A DNA stretch of 64,000 nucleotides from Perilla frutescens (lineage: Eukaryota; Streptophyta; Magnoliopsida; Lamiales; Lamiaceae). Every line of letters starts with the position of its first letter. The stretch's first letter is position 1. This document shows, piece by piece, positions 47,901-58,983 of this stretch. Position numbers and translations under genes: made by a program. The notes under the pieces are model-generated. The model made no database searches, was not told the origin of the DNA, and worked only from the letters and a program-made list of their open reading frames with translations. The stretch spans positions 10,875,501 to 10,939,500 of the forward strand of contig BRKX01000004.1 in NCBI GenBank assembly GCA_026008535.1, in the 5' to 3' direction.

Positions 47901-48825
47901 TGTGCCGGTCTCGATTATATCGGATCGTGATACGAGATTTACGTCAAGATTTTGGAGGAGTCTACAAAAGGCAATGAGATCAAAGCTCAATTTCAGCACG
48001 ACATTTCATCCTCAAATGAATTGTCAGTCCGAAAGGACTATCCAGAATCTAGAAGGCATGCTTAGAGGAGTATTCATCGATCACAGAAGCAGTTGGGAGG
48101 AGCTACTGAAATTGATAAAAGTCGCGTACAACAACAGCTACCAGTCATCGATCGGCATGGCCCTTATGAAGCCCTATTCAGAAGAAAGTGTAAATCGTCC
48201 TGGTATCGGGACGAAGTTAGAGAGAGAAGGATACTTGGACCTGAAATGGTCCCGATAGCAGTCCAGAAGATCGAGCTTGTTCATCAGCAAATCAAGGAAA
48301 TTCAAGACAGACAGAAGGCTTACACGGACGAAAGAAGAACGGAACTAAGATTCGACATTAAAGATAGCATTCTTGTAAATGTCTCCGTCAAGGAGTGGTT
48401 CGTGTTGCCAAACGAAACAAGTTAAGGCCCATATTTATTGGACCTTTTGAGATTTAGAAAAGGTGAATAAAGTAGCCTACAGGTTGGCCTTACCACCCAA
48501 CCTGAGTGATGTTCATGAGGTCTTTTCATGTCTCAATGTTGAGAAAGTACGTGTTTGATCCAAAGCACACGTGTTTGATCCAAAGCACGTGATTTGCAAG
48601 GAAGAGATAGTCCTGAATGAGGACTTAGCCTATGAAGAGAAACCCCAAGCCTTTATGGGTCAAAAGATCCAGAGGTTAAGGAATAATGAGATCAATCTTG
48701 TAAAGATGATCTGGAACTTTCATGGTTCAGAGGGAGCAACATGGGAGCTCGAATCCGAGATACTCAAAAAGTACCCTGATATCGTTTGTCATGGTTAGTA
48801 AATTTCGGGATGAAATTTCTTTAAG
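44901..48825 (+). pseudogene. Gyp-3 pol with chromodomain, broken, with solo LTR inside
   Basis: RT begins near 44,950; clear parts are ELKVQLQELLDLGFIQPSVS (45,090), FVKKKDGTLRMCIDYRRLNK (45,170), VFIDDILIY (45,495) and FLGLAGFYRRFIEGFSSIAK (45,740). RNase H follows to about 46,280. A solo LTR splits the segment before integrase (46394-47337). Integrase is at 47,340-48,300 in several frames, and a chromodomain at 48,650-48,798 (LVKMIWNFHGSEGATWELES). Many stops and frame changes; no function expected. Confidence 0.88.
46394..47337. mobile_element. sLTR-1: solo LTR-like insertion in Gyp-3 pol
   Basis: A 944-bp segment flanked by GTCGC (46389-46393 and 47338-47342). It begins TGATCGGGCTTATT and ends GAGAAAATGTA, so TG...TA, one change from the LTR rule TG...CA. 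Ignoring it restores the reading frame of the host pol at this point. There are no coding domains. Its text (TTGGGCCTG, GACTTGGGCC) resembles large plant gypsy LTRs. A longer flanking match of 12 bp with one mismatch (TAGTCGCTGATC and TAGTCGCTCATC) is partly chance. Confidence 0.7.
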
Positions 48826-48835
48826 GGGCGTAGGA
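48825..48835 (+). other. Gyp-3 polypurine tract
   Basis: AGGGGCGTAGGA-like purine stretch ending at 48835, directly before TGTAACACCCC of the 3' LTR. Confidence 0.65.
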
Positions 48836-51800
48836 TGTAACACCCCAGATTTTTGATTAAGGTTTGGAGGATTCTTAATGATAATTAAGAAGTTAAGGAA
48901 TAAAATTAATTAAGGTTAATTGAGGTCAGATGTCAGTCACGACTTTAAGGGTCAGTTTTCGTGAAAATCATCTTTTCGGAAAATTTGATCTTAATTCTTT
49001 TATGACCATTCATGGTCTCGTTAGAAAGGTTTTAACTCAAGGAGTATGCCGGTGTTTTCAGATTTTTATTCTGAAGTCAATTGAGTTCCCGGTGATGAAA
49101 AACGTATTTAAAGGATGAATGAATAGTAACTTTTGCGTGCGTTAGTGTTTTGAGAAATTTACGAAATCCTCCTCGTTGATCCGAGTCTAGTTCTGTCAGG
49201 CCCCTCTTATGGGAAATGACCCAAGGATTCCGTTGGCGTTCACGGATTACCATTCTGAGGTCAATCGAACGCTCGGGAGCAAAATCTGTCAGTCTGAGTG
49301 AATAGTAAAAAGTAATTCCAAAAAGGGAATCTTTGCTCGTCTTTCTTCAGACGACCCCGTATTTTTCACGAATCAAGTTGGTTCACTAGTATTCGAGCCA
49401 ATGAGTCTTTCGGTATTTTTAGATTTCGTGTTTGAGGTCATTTGGACCTCGACATCGAATAAAGCAGCTTTTAACCGAACCCGGGGTAACTTTTGCAGTA
49501 TTCTTGCACTGAAGTGGCTTCCCTTGGAAGCCAAAGCTTTTCCTATAAATAAAGCATCACCCCTTTCACTTTTTCCACACCAATTTCACCCATTCCTCAT
49601 TTCTAGAGAGTGGGAAAGCTTGTGAGAGCCGAGAAAGTTCTATCGAAGTAAAAAGCATTCTTCGTGGGTGTTCTGCAAGACGACGAGCGGAGTGGCGTGG
49701 AAGGGATGCGGTGAGGGAAGGTGCTAGAGACGCCGTTGGGTTGTAGCGGGCGGCTCTGCCGCCGTTGCAACTCGACGAGACGCCGAGCTAGCCACCTTCC
49801 TTCGACGCACCTAACCTCGTCCATTCTTGTTCGTCAGTCTCAATCTCCATTTCTTTTTCCGTCTTTAAATTCCGTATTTACTTTCCGTTCTTTACGTTCT
49901 TCGCGTTCTTCATTATTGCTCGTTTACCTTCCGTCTAAGTTATATTTCAGTTTTTATTGAAGTTCCAAGTTAATAACATTTACGTTATATTTCTCACTTT
50001 ATTCCTGTCGTTATTATTCTTGAGATTAGCCCCGTTTATTCCGTTTAAATTCCGTTCAAGCTATATTTAGAGATTTCGTCGCTATTCTAAATATTTAAAG
50101 AGGATTATCGTGTTTACGTCGTTATAATGCCAAAATTCTTTTTAAAGTTAAAAGCATGTTATTGCATGTTAAATTCAAGTACGTTGTTTTTATAAAAATT
50201 CGGGTTAATTGTTCTTCATGTTCGTCGAAGAAATCAACGAACACGAAGAACAGTTGAAGAACATGTTGAAGGAACCCAGAAGAAGAGAGAGAGAAAAGAG
50301 TAGGAGAGAGAGCCCCGCGGGGGGGGGGGGGGGGGTGGGCACCGCCGCGCCACACCCCCCTCGGCCGCGCCCCAGCCCGCCGGGGGCGGGTGGCCCGCCG
50401 GGGCAAGGTAGCCCCGCGGCGCCCCCCTCCCCCCTCTTCTCCGTGTTGTTTTTCCGCCGTTTCTTTTCGGCTATTTCCGTACCCTCTTCCCGAGCTTTTC
50501 AAGCTTTTCAAGTCGTGTTATTTCCAAGTTATTTTCAAGTTAAATTTTAGAGAATCAATCAAGATATTCTCAATTTATTTCGAGTAATCTATTCAAGTTA
50601 TTCTTTGTCTAAAAATTGGGAAATCAAGTCGAGATGTTCTTTAAATAAATTCTTCTCGAAATTTATAAAGTCGTAAAGTCGTGCAATCTGTAAATAAATC
50701 TTAGATTTTAGTCTTCGAGTAAAATATCATTATTTCTCACTTTAGATAGTCGATTTCTTCAAAGGAGGTCGCTAAGTCGATGATTCGACTTTTGTAGGAG
50801 GAAGTGAGCCTCGTAGGAAATCGGAGAAGGATCTTCAACTCGTTGCTTCATCTTCTGTCAAGTAATCGAGGTGGGTAAATCTATACTCATCTAAAGTTTG
50901 AGCTAATAAGCTCTAGAAGCATATAGGGCAAATGAAATATCCAATAAAGCATTTTTGCTCTGCCTGATCGATCTCTGTACAAGAAAAGAAGGAAAGAAAG
51001 ATATTATGTTCTAATTAAGCTCTTGAGCATGTTTAGAATGCTAGAAATATTAAAGTATTGTTATTCTTAGCATGTGATGTTTAGAATAGTCTTTAGTTGA
51101 AATTCGTATTCATTTACGTTCATCTCCTTGTATTGAATGTTTATATTGTGTTAAGGCTCGTAAGTTAAGAATTAAGGATTGCCTTGTTAGGGTAGCATTA
51201 AATCCCTTATAGGCCAAGATTATGCTTTATTAAAGGACTAGCCCTTAGACGTGTTGCTCTAAGATTGGTTTTGCTAGCAAGATGAAGGAAGAAAAGGACT
51301 TAGCATTTCGCTTAAGCAGAATTGAGCTCACAACTTTTAGAGGGAGTCACTGCTGGGTTAATTCCCTCGCAAACTCGTTTGGATATTTGAGGTAACCCCT
51401 CTTCTATCCCATGGCATGCCTAAGGGTACAGTTGACATCAGGTTTGAGCCAAGGTTGGGCCCAAAAGTAAAGAAAAGGTTTTGCGGATATGGAGAGGGCT
51501 TTTGCGTTTTGCTCTCCATATACCGCCAGTTCATTGTTGGATATTTCTCAAGTTATTAAAGAAGCTTTCATTAAAACCCCACTAAGTACATTAGTGCTCA
51601 CGCCCTCTTTTTCAAATGTTTTCAGGTTGAGATGCCGAGGATGATGGTGGCTGTGGATGTGGGTTGGCTGCCAAGATTGTTTTGCTATTATATAAGTTTC
51701 TTTGAAATCCCATTATGTGTTCTGCTACTCTGATTAACTTTTTCTAAATTCCGTTCAAGGTTCTATTATGATTATTCGAGATTCTAAGAATATTCCTAGG

Positions 51801-52087
51801 CGATTACATATATATAAGATGCATATTAAGTTTATTTCCGCTTTCCGAGTATGATTTCCTTTCACCTATAAAAGAGCTTATGCTTGTTGGTATCTGATTA
51901 GTTAGCCGTTTTATTCCGCTAAAGCATGTGTCCTTCTTAATCAAGTAAACCCGAGTATCATCAATTATCTTCAAAGCGTACCTTTATTCTTAAACTTCTT
52001 CGTTAATCTTCTAAATTTACTCGTTAAATCCCTTAATAACACCCCGTCCCCATTCGTTAATCCCTACCTCGGGACCGGGCTGTTATA
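48836..52087 (+). repeat. Gyp-3 3' LTR (3,252 bp)
   Basis: Same architecture as the 5' LTR, ending GGGCTGTTATA (CA changed to TA). TATAAATA at 49544-49551. The G-run at 50319-50335 has 17 G where the 5' LTR has 7. TSD CATGT follows at 52088-52092. Confidence 0.95.
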
Positions 52088-53003
52088 CATGTAATCTCTA
52101 AATTCGCTTGAGAGGTACTCGCCACCACGATCAGAACGTAGTGACTTAATACTTCTACCTGTTCATTTCTCCGCTTCCGCCTTAAACTCTTTGAATTTCT
52201 CAAAGCATTCAGACTTGTGACGCAACAGGTAGATGTAACCGTATCTAGAGTAATCATCAATGAGAGTGATGAAATACTCAAACCCTCCTCGAGCTTGAAC
52301 TGACATAGGGCCGCATAGGTCAGAGTGAATCAAATCTAATAGCCCTTCGGATCTATTTCCTTTTGACTGAAAAGGACACTTGGTCATTTTATCTTCCAAA
52401 CAGGATTCACACAAAGGAAACGATTCCAGTACCAAAGAAGACAATGGTCCATCATTTACTAGCCTTTATATCCTCTTAAGGTTAATATGACCTAGCCTTA
52501 GATTCCAAAGATAGGTTTTATTCAATTCTGAAGGTTCTTTTCTCTTGTTAGGGCTTATGATCGATGTATTCAACAGTTGTCTCTACGTAGTGTTTTCAAT
52601 TGGTTTAAGAAAGTATAAGTATTCATCCAATGTGCCAGAACAGATAAAATGTTTACCACTAAAGATAACTACTTTGTTATCAAAAGAAACAGAATATCCA
52701 TCCATAATCAATTTAGAAACTGAAACCAAGTTTTGCCTAAAACCAGGCACATAAAGACAATCTTTCAAAACCAAAGTTCTATCACTACTGAAAGGTAAAA
52801 CAACATCTCTCACTGCAACAGCCGCCACTCTCGTAGCATTGCCTATGTAGATGGTGATCTCATCCTCACTCAGCTGTCTTTTTACCAGGAACCCCTATAA
52901 AGACATGCAAACATGATCAGTAGCTCTAGTATCTACTACCCATGACTGGGTAGAACAAGTTGCTAAACATGTTTCCACAACCAGAGTGTGAGATGTACCT
53001 TTC
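52088..53003 (-). pseudogene. Cop-3 protease and integrase N-part
   Basis: From 53003 downwards: the protease site reads WVVDTRAT (about 52,940-52,921), where an active enzyme has D-T/S-G-A, so Gly is lost; then the GAG-pre-integrase part (KDCLYVPGFRQNLVSVSKL, 52,760), integrase zinc-binding CESCLEDKM (52,405), core LIHSDLCGPM and FITLIDDYSRYG (52,340-52,250), and DRGGEYL near 52,110. Gyp-3 cuts the frame at 52087. Confidence 0.88.
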
Positions 53004-54814
53004 TTCTTCTTCTTGTTAGGACACACCACCTTCCAGTGACCTGGTTGGCCACACTTGAAGCACTTAGGCCCCGTTTGGTTGACACGGAATCTGACTTTGG
53101 AAAGTAATCTGATTCTCTATTTTAACATTACTGTGTTTGGTTCATTTTTTATGTAATATGGAAAGTAATCACATTCCTCAAAACAAGGAAAATTATGCAA
53201 CTTTCCTGGATTCTGAATACCTACTCCAAGTAGGTATTCTTTTTCCTTGTTTTGGGGAATCTGGTGTTAAATGATTTTATTGTTCGATTTCTTCATTTAT
53301 TATTGTTTATTTTTTTATAAATTATTATTATGTTTTAAAATTGAAAAAATAAGATTTATTATTATCTTTTTTTATTATTAATACTAAGTTTGGATTAAAA
53401 AATTTCAATTAAAAATGTGTAAAATAAAAAAAATAAAAAAAATAGAAAATTTTATAAATGAAAAAAAAGAAATTCAAAAATGTGATATTTTTTTATTGAA
53501 GAAATTACGACCAAAATTCGACCATTTTATCAATTATTTTTTTGGCATTTTATCAAAATTACAATAATATCATTTTGAGACAACATTGCGGACTAAACGA
53601 TGACCATACCATTGTCAATATAGATAATTTTGATTTTCAATTCAATAAAAAAATATTTATATAGATAATTTTGATTTTCAATTCAATAAATAATATTTGG
53701 ATCACCAATACAATATTTACCTTAATTGATTATTTTTTAGTGATATCATTTTATTTAAATTAAAATAATATGTTGCATTCAATATCTATAGTACTAATGC
53801 AAATTGAAGAATTATACATTATATGGTTCGTAATTTAAAATTATAAATATTGGTAGTATGAAATAAGATATAGTGTATATTTTAAATATTTAATTATCTA
53901 TTCTTGTTTAAATCTAATTCAATAATAAACAGAGAATCATTGCAATTTTCTTGTTGTGTTCCAAACACAGAATAAAGAATCTGTTAGTAATCATTTTCCT
54001 TAGAATCACATTCCCAGAAATCATATTCCCAAAAAACTTTACTTTCCTGCCAACCAAACGAGCCCTTAGTCTTTGACTTGAACTCCTCGGGAGGAATCTT
54101 TACCTTTGGCTTCTTTGCCTTAGGTGCCTCATCTGCAGCCTTCTTAGGTGCGTTTCTCTTATTCCTTTTTCCACCAAAAGAAGACGTGCCTCTTTCAGCT
54201 ATATAGGCCTGAGGATCGCTCTTTTGAAGAAATTCAGCCGCCTGAAGATCTATGAGCAGTTCAGTCATGCTGACATCCCTTTTAATCATGTTAAAATTCA
54301 GCCTGAACTGCTCAAACTTCAAGGACAAGCTATGAAGAACAATGTCGATTTGAGAATCGCCATCTAGCTCTCCACCCAATGTCTCGATCTCAGATAAATA
54401 CCCCATCATCGTGAGAACGTGATCCCTAACAGGTGTGGAGTCAGACATTCTCACATCCATTAACTTCTTCATTGCCAAATGGCGTGCCGAGTGGTTCTCA
54501 TGACCGAATAGCTGCCTAAGGTTGTACATGATATCATAAGCGGTTTTCATAGGCTCATGCTGATGTTGCAACACACTTGACATAGATGCCAAGATGTAAC
54601 AGCGCGCTATCTCATTAGACCTAATTCACTTATCATATGCAACATTTTGGGCTTTGTCAGAACCCTCATCTAGCTGTGGAGGACAAACCTCATCAAGTAC
54701 AAATTTGTGTCCCTCAGCAACAAGAACTAAGTTAAGGTTACGAAGCCAGTCATTGTAGTTTTCACCGACAAGTTTATTTTCTTTGAGGATTGAGGATAGA
54801 TTGGAGAGTGCCAT
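53004..54814 (-). pseudogene. Cop-3 gag, split by Harb-1
   Basis: Starts at ATG 54814 (MALSNLSSILKENKLVGENY). One in-frame TGA near 54,626; the same frame then runs on through the UBN2-type Gag (YNLRQLFGHENHSARHL; LGGELDGDSQIDIVLHSL) to a Lys-rich linker. Harb-1 interrupts at 54065-53067; after it, the knuckle CFKCGQPGHWKVVC follows (about 53,062-53,021) and a Lys run. Otherwise well preserved. Confidence 0.9.
53067..54065. mobile_element. Harb-1: PIF/Harbinger-like non-autonomous DNA transposon (999 bp)
   Basis: Starts GGCCCCGTTTGGTTGACACG and ends with the near-inverse CCTGCCAACCAAACGAGCCC: terminal inverted repeats of about 20 bp with a few mismatches. The 3-bp target duplication TTA flanks it (53064-53066 and 54066-54068), and the GGCC...GTTTGGTT ends are typical of Tourist/PIF-Harbinger elements. 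The interior is very AT-rich with no transposase. It sits in Cop-3 gag just before the zinc knuckle. Confidence 0.88.
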
Positions 54815-56069
54815 TGATGATATGAAATAACTGAAATTAAAACATGCAGTACAGTCACAAAACACGTTTAGGATAAACAGTATATAATCGAAAGCCTCAC
54901 AAAAAATATATACTTTTTCACCGACACTTTAAAAACATCTTTTATAAGCCACGATAGTGTGTACATTTATAAAATTCATTTTTAAATAGGTTAAACCTTT
55001 AATTTGCCTCCAGTTGAGTTTCCTTACAACAAGCAAATTAATAGCCGGATAATAAACACGGTCATGTAATCGTCTAACTGATAAGCCACGATCGTGTGGA
55101 CGTTTATCAATAAATTATATCTAAGTGTGCACACCATTATATTCGCACCAAGATCACTACTCGAATCTAACCGCTCCAGATGGAGGAGTCAGTTAGTCCT
55201 AATAGTGTTCTACAGCTATCCACTTAGGAGATTTAATTTCTAGAGAAATCTGTGATATGACTCATCTGATATGGAGGAAGACCGATGTCAATGCGCATGC
55301 CCATCACTTCTCAATTAAACCAGATTTAATGGAGACCGTATAAGATTTCTATATACTTTGGTATGAATCTCTCCCACTTAGTTATTTATGTTTGAGGTTT
55401 CATTTTATCCCATTATCGAACATGCAAACATCACATAAAATGATAAACATTCATTGCATGCTTCAACATAATAAGAAACAGTAATATTCCAACTATTATG
55501 GCTTATATCTCATGTTGATTGATGAGATAAAACTGGAAAGTCAGCTCCGGAATCAGGGCTATGGCCGCAGCCCCCTTCACCGCGCCTCGCCGAAAACCTA
55601 GCTCCATTTAGGGTTTCAGAACGTGAACCGATGAACCTTCCTTCTTGGTGCTGAACCACTTTCCTTTTTTGAGTTGATCTCTGATCTTTATTCAATACAG
55701 ACTATCTATTCCAAAAGGAAAAATCTAATATTGCTAGAATAAAAATTACAACTCAAAAACTCGGTCTAACAGCTTTATATCTATTACATTAAAACAACGT
55801 AAAATAAAACCTAGACCTAATTCATGGATTTTCTCATGGATTAAAATCACGTAGCCAAACCGGCATATGACCAATATTCATTCAACATAAACATACATCA
55901 CATAAAATAAAGGAGCCATGATAGTTGGTAAACCTGCAAACAAACACCGTCTACACAACCAACAATCATGTATAATATGATTCACATAAAATAACATATG
56001 ATATCTATGCATGAATATTAAAATATCAAATTTAACAATTAATTAAATTAATTAATTCGATATTATCCA
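54815..56069 (-). other. Cop-3 5' leader, proximal part
   Basis: Non-coding DNA between the gag start and the tandem array. No conserved domain or long ORF is seen. Confidence 0.6.
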
Positions 56070-57240
56070 CAAGATAAAAATTGAAAATTAAAATAATTAT
56101 CCACCAATTTTAACTTGCAATTTTCAAAAATATTACTTAAAATAAATCTGGAAATTAATTATAATTATGCACCAAATTTATTTAATATTTTCAAACCACC
56201 CTAATTAAATAATATTTGGATATATTGATATAAATCACAAATCTAATCCAAATATTATCCATAAGAATCTAAATCTTTAAGGATAAGGTTTGAAGATTTG
56301 ATCTACTTCAAAATCTTCCAAAACCTATCCAAAATTAAATTCTTATCACAATTGGATTTTGATAATTATTTGTACATATCCAAAATCACCTTATCCAATT
56401 TCAATCCCATAGATTTCGAAAATATCCAAATTAATAAATCTGGAAATTTGATCCACTTCAAATTCTTCCAAATTTAAAATTCTATTTTCAAATCTAATTA
56501 GATTAAAATTAGGTAAATTAAGATATACACCAAATAATATCAAATCTTAATCCAATACATGTATATTTCGATCCACATCAATAAATAAATCTGAAAATTT
56601 GATTTTTATCAAAATCTTCTCCAAATTATTTTATTAATATCGAAAAGTACATAAAATGAACATATTTGGAAATTTTGACATTAATAAAAAAAACTATTCC
56701 AAATAAAATACATAAGTTTCGAAAATACCTAGAATAATAAATCTGAAAATTTTGATCCACTTCAAAAATTACCAAATTTAAAATTCTATTTTAAAACTTA
56801 TCTAGATTAGAAATAGGTAACTTAAGATATACATCAAAGCTTACCTAATCTTTTTCTAATCAACAAAATTTTCGAAACATATCCAAATCAAATCTGGAAA
56901 TCTTGATCTTGATCAAAAATCCATCCAAATTTGATTCTAGTTCATCGAAAATTTAAACACAAAATTAGGGATTTAATTAACTACAATTTTCAAAAAATTG
57001 TACTTCAAAATTTTCGAACCCTGTGAAAAATAAATCTGGAAATTTGAAGAACATCAAATATCATTCCAAATCTACATTCATAGTGGCCAAAAATTTCAAC
57101 CTATTCAAAACTAGAATTTTCGATTTTTACATCAAAATTCTTCCAAGTTTTGAATACCATAAAATCGAAATACATAGCCAATTAAATCTGAAAATTTAAA
57201 CACCATAAATTTATCATCAAATTTAATCATGTAATTTAAA
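56070..57240. repeat. degenerate tandem array, about 151-bp unit, in Cop-3 leader
   Basis: The word AATAAATCTGGAAATTTGAT (or a close variant) starts at 56141, 56433, 56584, 56736, 56887, 57029 and 57181; a more diverged copy (GATAAGGTTTGAAGATTTGAT) is near 56281. Spacings are about 146, 146, 151, 152, 151, 142 and 152. Each copy is followed by a CCACTTCAAATTCTTCCAAA-like word and preceded by TTTCGAAAATATCC. About seven to eight units lie between PBS and gag. Confidence 0.8.
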
Positions 57241-57278
57241 ATCATGCCCGGATTAATCCTAGAACAGTGCCAAAACCC

Positions 57279-57290
57279 GCTCTAATACCA
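57279..57290 (-). other. Cop-3 primer binding site
   Basis: On the minus strand TGGTATTAGAGC, one change from the tRNA-iMet PBS, two bases from the 5' LTR end at 57293. Confidence 0.8.
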
Positions 57291-57292
57291 GT

Positions 57293-58722
57293 TGTTGGGG
57301 TTTTTTCGAATTAAACCACCGCAGGATCATTTGGTTGTTCATTAATCCATGTTCATGCAAATCATATTTTTATTGTCACATGCATGTTTATCACGTCACG
57401 CACAAAACCATGTAAAACGAATCTAATAAAGTGGAAGACATAGATCCGAATTACTTACAATTGTCAGACGGTATGTGGACAAGATTAAAGATCTAATCTT
57501 GCTATTGAATGAACTATGACAGGCGCCCTTTTTTCCCAAAAATTTGACCAGCACAGATTCTACTCCAAGAGCTTCTGTTGTATTCCTGGAATGTATCTAG
57601 ATTCAGAGTGGGTTGAAATCTATTAGATAAGTTTGTGAAATCTGTGGATAACTTTGAGAGACAAAGAGGGGCTAAATTATTATCACACAAATTTTTGAAC
57701 CCACCTCCTCGATTTATAGAGGAGGTGGCCGAAAATTGGTCTCCCAACCCTACAGAGTTTGAGCTTCTATCTCAAGTTCAATATCCAGTCCACTATCAGT
57801 CAATTGGGCTACAACAGGGATCTAGAAGAATATTAAATTGGCCCACTAATTTATTTAATATCCAATATCCAATAAACTTAGGATATAATTAAATAAATTA
57901 AGTTTTACTTTTATTCCACTAAAGAAGTAAAACTGACCTACCAATTTAATACATATTTACGAATATGCTTTCTCCTTTAGTCCAGCCATTCCTCGTGTTT
58001 AAGATATAATGTTCATTAATTAATTATGTCAGCCTCTGACAGCTATAATTAATTAATATCTAAAACCTTGAGTAGTACCACACAAGCTTTAACATGTAAG
58101 GAATAAATTCCACCTACAGGGTTTCAATATGAACTTGTGTTTCCTCAGGAGAACATTATCAACCTGGCGCACCAGGACACCGTGCTCATGTATACTGCTC
58201 GAGACATCATGTATACATTATTATTACCCAAGATATTGAATTCGATCTACGAAAAGATCTCACCCATTGATAAATCTAAGTAACAAACAACGTACACATA
58301 TGTTCGCCAATATCACATGATTTCAGAACCCGAACTCTGTTGATCTTTATTCTCTCAGTAACTAGGTCAGAGACAGAGAATAGTATCCTATCGTGATCCT
58401 TCTCAATACACTAACGAGTGTACTAGAATAATCAGTTAGTCAAGATAAACTAACTTATCAGATTATTTTATGGTGTACCGATAGTGTGTTCAAGACCATC
58501 TAAGCCGTGAGCTGTTTAATACATTATAAGGTTCTAATGATATGATCTTACCGTGTGACTTCCCACACCATATCATCTACAATGTAAGTATATGGAACAT
58601 TGCATAGAACAATTATAGAACATAATCTAAATACAAACAGTGACTGCAATAACTTTTATTTCATATCATCATATCATCAGAAAAGTATACAAAGACAAGT
58701 CTTCCAGTATACAAAACTAACA
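57293..58722 (-). repeat. Cop-3 5' LTR (1,430 bp)
   Basis: Same limits and order as the other Cop-3 LTR and that of Cop-2. The minus-strand promoter box is TATAAATC (57718-57711), a variant of TATAAATA in the partner LTR. Confidence 0.93.
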
Positions 58723-58983
58723 TGTGTCGCCTGATTGGCTATGTATATTGCTTGTTGACAGGTCATAATTTGGTTATGTGTGAGTTAGTGATTTCGAAAA
58801 GCCTTGTTGAAAGTTGACTTTGAAAGCACATGAGTGTGTGGTTTGAATATTTTTAAGTTGAGATGATGCCCGTTTATAAATTATTTATAAAGATAATTAA
58901 ATTTCTTGAAAAATATTTATCACGTAAGCATGTATGTATGTCTTTTGGTGACGTTTTGGTCCTACTGGAACTGGGGAATTACA
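58723..58983 (+). repeat. Gyp-2 3' LTR, part 2
   Basis: Begins with TSD TGTGT and ends GGGGAATTACA. From about 58,795 it is nearly identical to the 5' LTR tail 19,496-19,685, which proves that Gyp-2 spans both sides of Cop-3. Confidence 0.9.

Larger units (their letters stand above)
38698..52087 (+). mobile_element. Gyp-3: Tekay/Del-type Ty3/gypsy chromovirus with large LTRs
   Basis: LTRs of 3,248 and 3,252 bp flank a decayed interior: PBS (41948), an extra ORF (42576), gag remnants (from about 43,493), pol (from about 44,940) with chromodomain, and polypurine tract. Exact TSD CATGT. It is inserted in Cop-3 integrase. The LTR starts TGTAACACCCC like Gyp-2 but is otherwise a distinct family. 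The LTR pair is very similar while the coding part is badly broken, so it was probably copied in trans as a defective element. Confidence 0.94.
34959..58722 (-). mobile_element. Cop-3: Ty1/copia element with two nested insertions
   Basis: Its LTRs lie at 34959-36392 and 57293-58722 in minus orientation. The exact target duplication is TGTGT, at 34954-34958 and 58723-58727. It occupies 23.8 kb, but about 13.4 kb is Gyp-3 (in integrase) and 1.0 kb is Harb-1 (in gag); the original was about 9.4 kb. Order on the minus strand: LTR, PBS, long leader with tandem repeats, gag, protease, integrase, RT, RNase H, polypurine tract, LTR. The integrase signature (LIHSDLCGPM, ARGGFEYFITLIDDYSR) is of the kind seen in Tork/TAR-like copias. 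Confidence 0.93.

Noticed and set aside
56070..57240. Cop-3 leader array as a host satellite
   Set aside because: It lies between the PBS and gag of Cop-3, inside the element borders, so it belongs to the retrotransposon.
15894..58722. Cop-2 LTR as the partner of a Cop-3 LTR, making one giant element
   Set aside because: Cop-3 has its own two LTRs with an exact TGTGT duplication and correct PBS and polypurine tract; Cop-2 is a separate truncated copy.
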